The notes under the pieces are model-generated. The model saw only the letters and a list, made by a program, of their open reading frames with translations. It did no database searches and was not told the DNA's origin. A program made the position numbers and the translations under genes. A stretch of 64,000 nt of DNA, taken from Siderastrea siderea (Eukaryota > Cnidaria > Anthozoa > Scleractinia > Rhizangiidae). Below, in pieces: positions 8,258-21,059 of the stretch (positions are counted from its first letter, which is position 1; every line of letters begins with the position of its first letter). The stretch spans positions 358,201-422,200 of the forward strand of contig OZ034975.1 in NCBI GenBank assembly GCA_964030785.1, written 5' to 3'.

Positions 8258-11200
8258 CTGTCAACAAACAAGTGAGATTTCGTGAGCTGGAGGTCACGTT
8301 GTACCTTGATGAACACGTGTTATTGTTAAGTACGCAATGTTACATAATATATTTTCGGAAAACGAGCAGGAATGAAATTTCATCATTAAAAGAACCCTTG
8401 AGTTCTAAAAAAGGCTTGTTTCCGTTATCACAATTTGGGTTTCTCCCTTTACACTTTCTGAAGTTACGATAATCAATGTTTTTCCTTATTCAACAACAAA
8501 CTAAATATTTTTACGTACATGTAAAGCTAAGCGCGGGTTATATTGTGTGCTTTTTCATGGTTTGTGACTTTTTCCTCATTGTGCGACGATGATTTATTAG
8601 GCCCAAGTGAAGTGGACTCATCATTTCCACCCAACACCGTTCAACATTGTTAATTTCGGTGAGTCAAACGCGTTTGGACAACCTGTTGAATAATATTAAA
8701 TGATTCTGAATTATGTTTAATGAGCAATGTTTGAGCAATCAAACATTCGTACAACAAAGTTTTATTCAACAACATTGCAAGACGTTAAATCCTTTTTACC
8801 CGGAGGCCTTAGTTTGAGGTTTCGTAATTGCTTTTTAAAGTATAATCATTTTACCTGGACGTGGGGAATCGGCCATATTCATAAAAAAATAACTCATTTA
8901 ATACAAGTGATCTTTCGTCTTTATAAAATAACTATTTAATTGTTTGAAAGCCTAGTGGTGCGCTTAAAACAAGGAGTCGACAAAACGTGAGAGGAGTGAA
9001 AAAATCATATTTATTTAGTGTACTTGAACGTGCGCATTTTTGGCAAAAAAATAAATTGCTGCCATGCACCTGAGGCGATGTTCACCGGAAATGAAGTATA
9101 AAGGAAACTGAATAACGCAACCAAAAAATGACGAAAAGCTGGAATCAATAATTAGGGTTTTAAGACTATCAGTTTGGGAAGTTGAATTAACTCCTTAAGT
9201 GTAACTATTCGAATGGAAGTTACACGAAATAAAACTAACTGTATCTGCAAAACTAAGCCGTTTGTAAATACACTGTGAAAGCTATTGAACACTTTTTCGT
9301 GTGGTATGGTTCACAAAGCGTTTTCAAGATGTTTTGCAGATGGAATCAAGGTTTTTTTTTTGCCATTTTAGCTTGAGCATCTTACTGAGAGTGCTACGTG
9401 CTAACGATGTGCGTGACTGCCGCGGGCGTTTCGTGTAAATTTTAATTACCACTGATTGCATTTACGTAGCTCAAAAACTTGGTCACGTGTTATGACATTT
9501 GCTCAAAGGCAATGCCTGTGAAGTCTGAAATGCTTGTTTCATATGTGCTTTTGTTAGCGTTTTGGCCTTTTGGCCCTTTCCCTGGCAAACTTATGAATCA
9601 TACGTTTTTGACACTTACAATTTGGGATGACATAGGGGACCCCAGTTAGTGCGAAATTAGTTCTTGGATCACAGTCTTTTATCTCGTTGCTTATGATTAA
9701 TATTAAAAACGTATAAGCTTTTTACTGAGTTGGAGTAACTCAATCGTTAGAAACTTAAATAGGTTATTTAACCATAGCGTGTTAGTGAAAGTACAACAAA
9801 AGATTGTGCTTCAGTGAAGTTTGGCGCTTTCAAGTCATTTGCCGCACTTCTTTTATTGTCTTCAAAGCTAGCAGGATTTGACAACCAGTCTCTCATTTAC
9901 ACTGCACTGAGTTCAATTAATGCACCTGTTCTATCCAAAGGATTTTAAATCGAAAATACAACGCATTTGATGGGTACGTAATTAGCTACACTAAGTTGTT
10001 CGTTTTATTTAATGCACAAAAATCAATGAAACCGTTGCATGATAGTAACAGAAAAAAAGCACCTTAGTGCTAACTAAACTTAATTAACAGCTCATGAGTA
10101 AATCATGATAAATGGCAAACAAAATGATATTATTCTGATCGGAACAAGCTATATGATTTGATTTCCAGCCGAAATTTAAAAAGCCAGGCGTTGGTCGTAA
10201 ACACTTCACAAATAGACCTCGTTATATGTTATGTTTCTCTCATACTTAAACTATTAAATAATGGTCATATCATTCTTTCCTCTCTTTCTCTTGGGACGAC
10301 AGCTCAAATTTGATTGGTGACTACGGGTCTTTGCACGGGAAGACTTGTTTACAGACTATGTCACCAACAAGCAAACTATCGTCACTGTGTGATACATTCT
10401 CCTACCTGTCTCAAAGCAATCCACTTATAGCCAACAGTTTTGAATTCACTACCTCTAACCGTACTCTCTCTAAAGCACCAAAATGATTGCAGTCACCGCA
10501 CTATACTAAATGAGGGGGCGTCTTTTGGGTGTGATACTTAACTGCTGTCGTTGATTCCAGCTGACAACCCTTGTTAATTAGAAATCAATTAACAATAAGT
10601 CTGTCATTATACTCACCTGCTGAACGTGAGTTAGTTTCATAGGAAAGCAAATTCTTTGCTTAGCCTGGCTGGATTTTCGTGCAAAGGAAACTGCTGGTAT
10701 ATGGTAGTTCTCACATGCCAAGAAATGCAACACATTTGACCTGATCGCGAAATAATCGAGACGTAATTGCACGCATACTTGGTTAAGCCATAAAACCGTG
10801 ACAAAAATAAAAACTAAAGTGTCTTAAAGAATGACGCACTTGTATTAAAATTTAGAGTGCGTCGTCACTGAAGGCGATACGGTTAGTGCCTATTTTTCGT
10901 CAGTATTTGCGTAAAATTGGAGAGATGGAGACAACGGTTTTTTAAGAAGAAATAAAGAACGAGCATTTAAACAATATAGTATAAAGGAATATCAGTGGAA
11001 TAAGATCGATTATTATTGCGAACATTATCACAAGACAGATTACGAACGAAGCAGTGCAGATTATCTGACAAGCACAGAGTCGCCAGTCAGTGTCCTTATT
11101 AATGTGTACTTAATAAGGATCAAATTAAAAAATTCGCGATCCACCGGCCAACCGATCCACCGATCCATTTGTCTCGTGGTCACTAACAGTTGCCACAGAA

Positions 11201-11700
11201 GAATACAACTCTTCTAACCGGCGTTGACAAGAGGGAAAACAATAGTGGAAGAGAGGGCTAGACATTTTTCAGCCAACCCTTGATTATGGTGATGCAGTTA
11301 TTAGTTCACGATTGTCTTAAACCATGTTCACATTAGAGTTCAATTAAATTGCATTCTAGTCGATAAAAAAAACAAAGAAGGGGTCATGTCAGTATGTTCT
11401 TTTCTCTCTGATAGTATCGCAAGGTTGTTCATGTTTGTTGGTGTTATTCCTTTCCCTCTGTGAGTTTTCTGTAGTGTAGACGACATTGCAGTCTTACTAA
11501 TTTTATTTGCCTTGGATGAAAAAAAAAAACAAACAAAAACATTGATAACACTGAAAAGGGCACCTTAAAATAAGCACAACCTGTTAATTTGAGGGTTGTA
11601 TCCGGCCTGAAAGCAAAGGTACAGGTCGGCGAATTTCGAATTTTTTACAGAGTTAGTATGGCAGAGTGTTTTCTGGAATGCCGGGAATGCAAGGAATCTC
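8258..11700. other. Upstream region of the transporter gene; no convincing coding sequence
   Basis: The region is AT-rich and has no ORF with recognisable homology. A good minus-strand donor (CAGCAG|GTGAGT, exon side ending at 10617) could end a 5' untranslated exon that splices to the acceptor touching the start codon at 8257. This is untested. A 9-10-bp inverted repeat flanks TGTGTAC near 11093-11120. Confidence 0.3.
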
Positions 11701-11707
11701 TACCGCC

Positions 11708-12799
11708 ATGCAAACGTCACAAAATTCACTGGGCTGTATCTTAACATCTAGGCAAGAAGTAAAGCTCAAATGCACAGGGTTTGTGAATTCACCGATCTGT
11801 ATCTAAGCATCTAGGCAAGAAGTAAAGCTCAAATGCACAGGGTTTGTGAATTCACCGATCTGTATCTTAGCATCTAGGCAAGAAGTAAAGCTCAAATGCA
11901 CAGGGTTTGTGAATTCACCGATCTGTATCTTAGCATCTAGGCAAGAAGTAAAGCTCAAATGCACAGGGTTTGTGAATTCACCGGTCTGTATCTTAGCATC
12001 TAGGCAAGAAGTAAAGCTCAAATGCACAGGGTTTGTGAATTCACCGGTCTGTATCTTAGCATCTAGGCAAGAAGTAAAGCTCAAATGCACAGTGTTTGTG
12101 AATTCACCGGTCTGTATCTTAGCATCTAGGCAAGAAGTAAAGCTCAAATGCACAGGGTTTGTGAATTCACCGGTCTGTATCTTAGCATCTAGGCAAGAAG
12201 TAAAGCTCAAATGCACAGGGTTTGTGAATTCACCGGTCTGTATCTTAGCATCTAGGCAAGAAGTAAAGCTCAAATGCACAGGGTTTGTGAATTCACCGGT
12301 CTGTATCTTAGCATCTAGGCAAGAAGTAAAGCTCAAATGCACAGTGTTTGTGAATTCACCGGTCTGTATCTTAGCATCTAGGCAAGAAGTAAAGCTCAAA
12401 TGCACAGGGTTTGTGAATTCACCGGTCTGTATCTTAGCATCTAGGCAAGAAGTAAAGCTCAAATGCACAGTGTTTGTGAATTCACCGGTCTGTATCTTAG
12501 CATCTAGGCAAGAAGTAAAGCTCAAATGCACAGAGTTTGTGAATTCACCGGTCTCTATCTTTGCATCTAGGCAAGAAGTAAAGCTCAAATGCACAGGGTT
12601 TGTGAATTCACCGGTCTGTATCTTAGCATCTAGGCAAGAAGTAAAGCTCAAATACACAGAGTTTGTGAATTCACCGGTCTGTATCTTTGTATCTAGGCAA
12701 GAAGTAAAGCTCAAATGCACAGGGTTTGTGAATTCACCGGTCTGTATCTTTGCATCTAGGCAAGAAGTAAAGCTCAAATGCACAGGGCTTGTGAATTTT
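11708..12799. repeat. 63-bp minisatellite, about 17 copies
   Basis: The unit of 63 bases contains CTAGGCAAGAAGTAAAGCTC, GCACAGGGTTTGTGAATTC and ACCGGTCTGTATCTTAGC. The first few copies have ACCGAT instead of ACCGGT, and the last copies have TTTGCATC in place of TTAGCATC. The junction TGCACAGGGTT varies (AGGG, AGTG, AGAG). Because 63 is divisible by three and the unit lacks stops in two frames, both strands carry reading frames of over 300 codons (11846-12802 plus, 11803-12783 minus). No start context, splice site or domain supports translation. Confidence 0.95.
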
Positions 12800-13234
12800 T
12801 AGGGGCCTGTTCTTGTGGTATTTATGTTTTTCTGTCTGAACTGAAATACAATGGTTAGAAAAACTAATATGTGGTTAATAGAACTGAGCCGTGGCGTGTT
12901 AAAGTCTAATGTGAAGTCAGAGGGGTACACCGTGCCGTATTAATGCCAAATCATCGACGACCATGAAAATAAAAAATCTCCTTACAATACAGTTGTCCCC
13001 GTTTGACAACATGGCCACCTTGGAGAGTGCAGGACGGTGTGCCACAAAATACGAGTAAAATGTATGAGCACGGACGCCTTTTTAGCCATTTTGCAGGAGA
13101 GAGGTTTATAGAACTCGAGCACAGTCGATTTGCTGGGGCTTATCTTTTAAAACAGAGGAATGGACGTGGGACTTCGGTTCAAACAGACACATGGTTCAAG
13201 TTGCCGACTATGTTCATAACATTATCTAAGTAAA
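12800..13234. other. Unannotated spacer after the 63-bp array
   Basis: Short open stretches only. No homology or repeat structure is visible. Confidence 0.4.
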
Positions 13235-14430
13235 GGTGGTGGCTAGAAATTAAGAAAGTTTCTTTGTTGACAGCTGCGAACGTTCCGCTCTAGTTAATAT
13301 GAAACCAAATTGTTTAATATTATTTCAGCTTTCGAGTTTAATTAATTAATTTAATCAGTCTAACTTGGAGAACTACAAAGTGAATAAATGGATGAAAACA
13401 AGTACAGAGAAAAAAAAACCGATGGACACTTTCAGGCAGCTTAACTTGCACCGGATGCTTGTGGAAAGCCTCTTGTCAGTATTCTTTACTGTAGTCGGGT
13501 AAAACGTGAAAGGTTACTTCAACAGTTCCGGCTTGGTCGTCACTAACAATCAAGTAATTTTGCACACAAGTTGTCTAGGGCCCAGCTCTAAGCTATTGCA
13601 AGTTGTCTATACGTCTAAGCATCTACAATATCACCTCCTTCGCCTTCGACTGTTAACGTCCCAACACCCCCTCAATACCTGAGTCATTCTTGCCGTGGGG
13701 GGAGCTCGTTACGTAACAACTTGTTCTTCGACAGTATCTCAAGTACCTGCTTATAAAGTGATCTCTTCTCTACGTTTTTAACTCGTAATTGCAAACTATA
13801 TGATTTTTTGTTTTCTTCGCCTAGTATTACTCAAATCCAATACAATTCCAATATAATTCCTTCTCTTACGATTGATGAATGGTGGCCGGATTATGGAACA
13901 AAAGTTGTTAGAGTTATAACCAATTGAGGTTTGGTCCAATATTACTCTTTCTCCCTGACGCACAAAAACATATCAAAATATTTTTCCCTAAAATAACATA
14001 CAAAACGCAATTTTGAATAAAACAAAGGAATTGAATGGTTCTCGCTGCTAAAAGAATTTGTGAAAGGGAGGCATTAGCAAATGTGTACGTCAAAGCTATC
14101 GCCTAAAGCAAGTTTAATTCACCTTGGCTCGTTGGCGTATACGTAAACTGTAAATATTTGGTGGTCTTGAGGTCTATTGGCCTTCAACGTCAAAGAAATT
14201 CAAAACTCTAAAACTCTGATTCCACGAAGTATCTATTTTCACAAAACCATAACGATATACCATAGAGTGATTTTATTTTACCCGTAAAACAAATTTTGGA
14301 GTAATATATTCTCCCTATACAACCCCAAACTTTTGTTTTGCGTGTGCTTTGGTATAAAAGGCACTCACTATCACACTTTGTTTTCACGTGAGGTCACTGT
14401 AACCTAAGCGGTGTCCAACGTTTCAGAAAA
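13235..14430 (+). repeat. Long diverged repeat unit, copy 1 (segments D, C, A)
   Basis: It contains the landmarks shared by later copies. D is GGTTAGAAATT-like with GCGAACGTTCC at 13240-13290. A GTTACGTAACAACTT block lies at about 13708. C is TTGAGGTTTGGTCCAATAT with CTGACGCACAAAACA near 13925-13975. A is CTGTAAATATTTGGTGGTC with AACGTCAAAGAAATTC at 14148-14200. Its fourth landmark (B) lies beyond a 3-kb insertion, at 17598. Non-coding in all frames. Confidence 0.6.
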
Positions 14431-14929
14431 AAAAAAGAAGGACAAAATTCACCCGCGCTAATTGTTTATGCGCATCTTTACTCGCGCTGACGGTGAAATG
14501 TAGAGAGAACGTAAGCGCTGATGGGCATTTTAGCATCTATCGTGGAAGTTTTGAAATTTTTCGATTTTTCTTCCCACGCGCGCATCTAATTCCGACATTA
14601 CTTTAACTGTATGGCCTTTGCAAACCTCCACTGTAAAGGTTGAGTTTAATTAAAAGGAAGACACCAGATAAATTAATTAACTCAATAGTCCCCCATAAAG
14701 AAAGTTTGGCTTAAAAGATGGGTCAATCCAGTACACAAATTTTACCATTTTTCAACTAACAGCCATTGAAGCCAGGTCATTGGGTATTTTTCCACACGCT
14801 TTAAATTTGAAGCGACGTTGGTTATCCGCCTTTTTCTTACATTTCCGACAAGAGTGCCTCATTATCTGACCGTAGCAAAAGTAAGGAAAAACTCAAAAGA
14901 TTTTTGCGCGTACGTCCTTAAATATAAGC

Positions 14930-14964
<35 letters not shown>

Positions 14965-15689
14965 TTTAATACTTCTATAGCGCTTTTTACATTTGCATAT
15001 GATCAAAAGCGCTTTACAAACTTCAAAAATCCTCTCTAATATATAGATTTAGCCGAGCCTAAAAGCGGAGCTCCACGTCTCTCTTTCATGCTAATTGGCC
15101 CGTAAAATACAGTAAATTTTAGTTGTGCAGTTATTCCCCAAGAGGTGAAAAACAGCAAAGGAAAACATGCGGACCGCTGAGGAAACTGTGAGCTGGCTTA
15201 TTTCAGTTTCATCAAAGAGAAGACTTCAGTACGACTTTCACCGACAGCTCTTCTTGTAGCATTCTTTCGAAAGCTAGCTTATAGAGTTCAAGAAGAGTAC
15301 CTATAAAACTACAATTGCTTTTCCATGCAAATACACATTTCTCACTGATTCCAATGCATCCCTCTGGCTGCTTAGTTCTGTTAACCATGAAACATTTCTC
15401 GAAATCTATCTTGCTAAAATAAATAATATTTTCCCGGCATCAAACCGTTTACTGGCAAAAATTCTCCAAAAAATGTCTTCGGAAACTTTCAAGCACACGT
15501 ATAATTATCAAGAGAAAATGGCACAAGTTTTTCAACCGCGAAGTATTACTCGGGCGCTTTCAAGAATACACCCTGAACTATTAAATTTTAGGAAGGTTTT
15601 AGAGTCTCATTTTAGACAAAATACCTGTAGACTTAAACCGAGAAATGCTTTGCTTATAGTTACTTAAATAAAGATTTCATTTCGATCTG
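14431..15689. other. Non-coding stretch with (AAT)n microsatellite and a dispersed-repeat fragment
   Basis: (AAT)n occupies 14931-14962. It is followed by TATAGCGCTTTTTACA and CAAAAGCGCTTTACAAAC, an inverted GCGCTTT pair typical of a small element end. No gene is recognised in the rest. Confidence 0.4.
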
Positions 15690-16925
15690 TAACTAAACAC
15701 ACACTGAAATGGCTTAGCGGTTTAACAAAAAACAAAACGATCACGAAAACATGCCACACTGAACTCACTCACTGAAACGGCGAGTCTAAGTTTAGTCGCT
15801 AAATTGGGACAGAAATGTCATTCACTTCATATGGAGAAGCTAAAAAATATAACAATATAAGGAAGATAAAATATTCCACAACTGAACAAAAAACATAAGG
15901 AGCTTTACACTAAGACTATAAACTTAAAAATGACGACAGAGCGACTCTTCAGGTGTTGAATACTAAATAAATACGATAAATACGAATTAGTCAAAACAAC
16001 CCAATACGCGTCGCCGAAGAAAAACAACCTACATTGAAAAAACAACACAGACTCAGTCTAGAACTAGTCACGATTTCCACTTTTCGAATAAAATACAGTA
16101 GAATTCCTCTCAGAAAAATATTGAAAATTACGCACTAAAGTTCAAAAGGAAATTGAGCTTAATTAAGCTTAAGTTAACTGAAGCCTAAATATCAGATTGC
16201 TCACTAATGAAAATTCCTTTAATGCATAAACACAGAAAAAGGACAAGAAACCTTCAAAAACATGAAATGACATTCACATACGAAGCATTCGTTTGCCTAG
16301 GAAAGCAAACTGCATTCAATTTTCCCCTCGAGTGAAGTTACTCGCAAGCCGGCAAACGGGAACTACGGGCTATTTTTAAACAAGTTTTTAAAAACATTTC
16401 AAGAAAATTACCGTAATTTACTAAACATGTAAAGTCGCTCAATTAAACAATTTTTACAATGTAAATCCACACTCAAATCTGTAATTTACTTTACCACTGA
16501 ACTGAAATAAGGCCTTGAAAATCTAAACAAAAGTCGCCGGGTTCTTTCCAGATCTCCTTAGCTTTGAAAAAAAAAAGTAAGCTTATGTCCGCGAACAAGG
16601 ATTTCTTGCCTTCAAGCTCTCCAGTATCTTCTATATGCGCCATCGAGATTATAGCAGTCCTCTTCCTTTTCGTGATGAACTGCTACAAGTCTTCATTCCA
16701 AGAATGTATTACAATTATCGTATTGAAAGACGACCGTACAACGAACCAGCCGCCATGTTGTTTACTTCAGCTACAAGAAAAAGTGTCATTCCACCTCCCC
16801 CAGTCAGGCTGTCTTGGGACTCCCGTCGCCCTCCCCCAGAGTCTGTACGGACGGACGGACGGACGCTGACGTCAGAACCAAAATTTTTCGGATCAACGGG
16901 TTACCAAATTTTCTTACCCATGGTG
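15690..16925 (+). repeat. Diverged copy of the 38.3-40.1-kb TIR element family
   Basis: Blocks shared in the same order with 39.08-39.72 kb are ACTCAGTCTAGAA (16050), GGAAAGCAAACTG (16299), ACATTTCAAGAAA (16394), TAAATCCACACTCAAAT (16462) and CGAACAAGGATTTCTT (16591). The ends carry CGGAGCTC (15074) and GAGCTCCGC (16931), but a terminal repeat cannot be set exactly. A (GGAC)n run lies at 16850-16864. Confidence 0.55.
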
Positions 16926-17044
16926 CTCCGCGAGCTCCGCTAATAATAAATTACATGATTTAAACAAATTGTCTAAAACTAAATGACTAACTAAACTATT
17001 TACAACATTATATTGCATAGGACAGTTAAAGAAAATTGGAATAA

Positions 17045-17182
17045 GCAATTCTGAATAAATACGTTTTTAGCATGGTCTTGAAAGTAATTATATTAGTCTG
17101 GTCTCTTATCCCTTTTGGCAGTGCATTCCAGGTTTTGGGGGCAGATGCCCTGAACGATCTATCACCTAATGTGACTTTGTAC
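17045..17182 (-). pseudogene. LINE reverse transcriptase C-terminal remnant
   Basis: The minus-strand frame reads GDRSFRASAPKTWNALPKGI, then RDQTNIITFKTMLKTYLF. This is the same conserved ORF2 tail as the 4.7-kb fragment, but with the Trp intact. Confidence 0.7.
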
Positions 17183-17318
17183 CGACAAGTCGGATCATCA
17201 TAGATAGTAGATTACTTAAATACTGCGGTGTTTTAAAATGAATTGCCTTGAAAGTTAACAACCCTATTAAGCCCACGAACTTAGCTTTTATTTGGGTAAC
17301 AAGCTGAAGAATTGTGGT

Positions 17319-17592
17319 GACAGAGCGTTGTCTGTTTGTGCACCCAAACTCTGGAATTTTCTCCCCACTCAAATTAGGAAGAGTCGTTCTATTGACATTT
17401 TAAAAGTAACTTAAGAAAAACGTTTCTCGAAGGCGTTTTTTTTCTTAATATATTTTTATATACATTTTAATATCTTAAATGTCTTTTGATATATTTCTAT
17501 TATCAGGGGGGATTATTTTTTAGTCTTTTCATTATTGTAGGCGCTTAAGGAAGAACTTTTGGATTTAGCACTATAGAAATTGTAATTGTAAT
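17319..17592 (+). pseudogene. LINE reverse transcriptase C-terminal remnant plus 3' UTR
   Basis: The frame DRALSVCAPKLWNFLPTQIR, KSRSIDILKVT ends at TAA, followed by an in-frame EKRFSKAF relic. Then comes a T-rich 3' UTR ending CTATAGAAATTGTAATTGTA. It lies head-to-head with the minus-strand LINE end at 17.05 kb. Confidence 0.65.
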
Positions 17593-17597
17593 TAATA

Positions 17598-17830
17598 TAT
17601 CATCAGCTCTAAACGAATGAGAAAATTTGATTCAACTTTTTTGTTCTTCTTATAACGACATGTTTTCGTGCTTGGCACTCAGAATATGGTGGAATGCAAA
17701 TACCGGGCACACAGCTGCACACAATCTTTTCAACTTAAAAAAATCGTTATTAAATTTCAGACAAATCTTAAACTTAATGTTAATCTTTTTATCAACACTG
17801 CACAGCGTGTTCTAACAAAATTCTGCGTTC
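17598..17830 (+). repeat. Segment B of long-repeat copy 1
   Basis: AATATATCATCAGCTC, GAATGAGAAAATTT and GGCACTCAGAATATGGTGGA match the same landmarks at 20.26, 21.62 and 22.77 kb. The intervening 14.4-17.6 kb looks like inserted transposon sequence. Confidence 0.55.
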
Positions 17831-18109
17831 GATTTCAGCCTTGTTAGACAAAACGAAACAGGAATATAGAGCCAATAGAATACTGACAAAATATCAGATA
17901 TCAGATATTGCCTTTCGAATGTCTTTTAAAAATGTCTGTTCTCAAGATTTGATTTTGTTCATTCCGGGGTATGGCCAATCCTGAGCAATTTAAACACTCC
18001 GTAAGTTATTTTATTTGACGTTCATGTGACATGGAGGTCATTCCACATGACATCAGGTAATGCCACTTGCCATTCCGCAAAGTCATTCTCAATCTTACAG
18101 TCACCACTT

Positions 18110-20455
18110 GCGGGCTTCGTTTAGAACATTACCTGGGTAAAGGTGTTGGTTAGAAATTGATAAACTTTTCCTTGAAAAACTTAAGATTTATTGGTCTACA
18201 AGCGCGAACGTTTCATCTTAGTTTAGAACATTACCTTGGTAAAGGTGTTGGTTAGAAAAAATTGGTTTACATGTGCGAACGTTCCATCCTATGTGATATT
18301 AAACCAAGTTATTTTATTTAGGCCATCCCCCCAAAAATGTTTCGTCTCCCATCGCCCAACCGATCCAATTTTTTCAAAAACTGGTTTCACTGCCTTCTCC
18401 CTTTTCTCCGTATTTCTAAGTTTAATATGGTTTGCACACACCTTAAAGTGACTCTGACATTTAAACCAGCCCTTATAACAACGTCTTGGAACACATTTTA
18501 GGATGACAGTGGCTCGCTACAGAAGGGCAGTCAAAGGGAAGATATGGCCTCACACAGCTTTCAAATTTAATTAATATAATCATTATAACTTGAAAACTAG
18601 AATAGTGAAAAACATGAATGAAAACATGTATAAAGAAAAAAATGCAATGGTCACTTTTAGAGCAATGTTAACGCAACTTACACTGTTAATGCTTTTTTGT
18701 GAAAAGCGTCTTTCCTTCAGCTTTTTTTTGTCTTTTTTAAACAATAGCAGAACAACCCTGTATTATGAAGATAAAACGTAAGAAGTTACTTCAACAAACA
18801 TACCTTTTTTGTGGAAGCTTCGGCTTAGTCTTAAGTAACAACCGAGAATGGATTTCTTCACGTTACTTGAGCTAGGTTCAAAGTTTTTGCATGTTATTTA
18901 TATGTTTAAACAAACACCGATATCATCTTCAACTACTTTAGTAGTTGCAGTACTCGACTCAAGTCTTGCCGCGGGGGAATTCGTTACGTAACAACTTCAT
19001 ATTTTAAAAGTATCTCAAGTACCTGCAGATAAAGCGATCACTTTTCTGTTTTTACCTCCTAATTGTAAAATAATTGATTTTTTGCCTCCTATACCGTAGT
19101 TTTATTCAATCCCCACATAATCCCTTCTTTTACGGCTACTAAATGGTGGATTATTTCACAGCTATCCAACAGAAGATGTTACAAACGATTGAGTTTTGGG
19201 TCCAATATCATTCTTTATCGCTGACGCATAAAACACATATCATAATATATTTTCTTTAAATAGCACACAAAAAACAAAATTTAGAATAAACAAAGGAATT
19301 GGACGACGTTTGTTTACGACAGCAGTCTTCGGCATCTCTTCACTATTCAGAACACGAAAATTTAATTCAGCTTGGCAAACCAAAAAAATACGATAAAGGT
19401 GAAAGAGACTGTTACAGTTAGTAACTGTAGCACGCATAAAAAGAAAATGTTGAAAATTGAGTAGGATGCTCCTTTGAAAAATACCAAATGTTTGCCAGAA
19501 GTTTACAGAGGTCTGTAAATGTTGCAACAAGTTCAAGTGATTTCTTATAAATACATCGTTTGATGTTGGTTAGCATCCTTTTTCTTTCAAACTTCGCATG
19601 TTATCTACCGTAAAAGCTCTATCAAGCACCCCCCGCTCTATTAACCCCCTCTCTAACAAGCCCTATCCCTTCTGAAAATCAATTTTTTTAATACCCCCTC
19701 TCTAATAAGCCCCCCTCTCCCTTTGGGCTATCAGCGGATTTCGTAATTAGACCCGGCTCCTAATCTCTATTAAGCCATCCACTTCATTCCGAGTTTGTAT
19801 TTTCATGAAGGATAGGAAACGATGTTTTAAGATTTGAAATAAGCCCTCCCCTCCTTATTAAGCCCCCATCTCTAATAAGTCCCCCCGTTCATGAGACCTT
19901 AAATTAAATAAGCCCCCCCCCCCCCCCGGGGCTTAATAGAGCTTTCACGGTATGTGAACGTAAGAATTATTAAATGTATACATCAAAGCTATCGTCTAAA
20001 GCCAATTTAAATGAGCGGTGTTCGTTCGTATAAACTGTAAATATTTGGCGGTCAACAGGTTTATTGACCTATAACGTCAAAGAAATTCCAAACTCTAAAA
20101 TTCTGATTCCACAAAGCTTCAATCTTGCCAATTCATAAAGATATAAATAACATACGCTCTTCCCGAAAATAAGCACTGGCCAACATTTCAGAAAAAAATA
20201 AACGTCCCCCGCCCTCAAATATCGTTAAGCACATTACTCAGCTCATATTTGGGTTAATATATCATCAGCTCTTGGCGAATGATAAAATTTTCTTCAGCTA
20301 TTACGATTTCATTTTGCATCGCTATGATATCTTGTTTGTCTGTTCCGGGCACTTAGAATGTGGTGGAACGTATATTTCTTTTCGCACGCTTTCTTTCCTC
20401 CGTTCGTATAATATCGGAGTTATTGCATGCACACAAGCTCTTACCGACTTGTAGC
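18110..20455 (+). repeat. Long diverged repeat unit, copy 2 (segments D, C, A, B)
   Basis: D is duplicated (AAAGGTGTTGGTTAGAAA at 18140 and 18240, each followed by GCGAACGTT). The GTTACGTAACAACTT block is at 18984, C (TTGAGTTTTGGGTCCAATAT) at 19190, A (CTGTAAATATTTGGCGGTC) at 20035 and B at 20262. Segments C and A are separated by a TIR element at 19608-19950. Confidence 0.6.
19608..19950. mobile_element. TIR element (MITE), 343 bp, TA at both ends
   Basis: The left end CCGTAAAAGCTCTATCAAGC mirrors the right end (read inverted) CCGTGAAAGCTCTATTAAGC. Both ends are flanked by TA (19606-19607 and 19951-19952), compatible with a mariner-like target duplication. The interior is CCCCCTCTCTAATAAGCCC-type repeat and a C run. 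It splits the long-repeat copy 2. Confidence 0.75.
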
Positions 20456-20509
20456 AATATTTACAAACTTATTTGAAAAGTAATTTTTGAAATAATTTTT
20501 GGACTATTT

Positions 20510-20960
20510 TCATTCATTCTCTACATAATCTCTTATTTTACGACTGTCAATGTAGAAATATAACGTCGGAATTCTATCCAAGTAGAAGCTGTCAATGAAA
20601 GTTTATATACCCGATTGGGTTTTGAATACATTTTCACTCTTTACTTCTGACGTACATAACACATAAAAATATCTTTTCTTTGAAATAACACATTAACAAA
20701 ACCCAGTTTTGAATAAAACAAAGAAACTGAATATTCCTTTGATATGTGAACGTATGCACCTATGACAGAACAAAGGTAATGCCTAAGGCAAATTTACTTC
20801 AGCGTGGTTCGTTCGCATGAACTGTAAATATTTGGTGGTCTAAAGGGTTACTGGCCTTCAACGTCAAAGAATTTAAAACGATAGTAAAATACTGATTCCA
20901 CAAAGCCTCTATTTTTGAAAAGCTTGAAAAGCCGTAGCGATAAACAGTAATCTAGCCTTA
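20510..20960 (+). repeat. Long diverged repeat unit, copy 3 (segments C, A)
   Basis: C lies near 20615 (GATTGGGTTTTGAATACATT, TTCTGACGTACATAACACAT). A lies at 20822 (CTGTAAATATTTGGTGGTC, TTCAACGTCAAAGAATTT). Segment B is absent or unrecognisable. Confidence 0.55.
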
Positions 20961-21059
20961 TCCAGAATATTATCCCTGTCCAACATTTTAGGGAAAAGGC
21001 ATCCCGCCCAAAAAATACCATGAATCCCATAAAATTATTTATGACTGTTTTCTTTTTCG

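Noticed and set aside
11803..12802. Long ORFs on both strands (326 and 318 codons)
   Set aside because: They arise from a stop-free 63-bp tandem unit. Mirror ORFs on both strands, with no start context or domains, indicate satellite DNA rather than genes.
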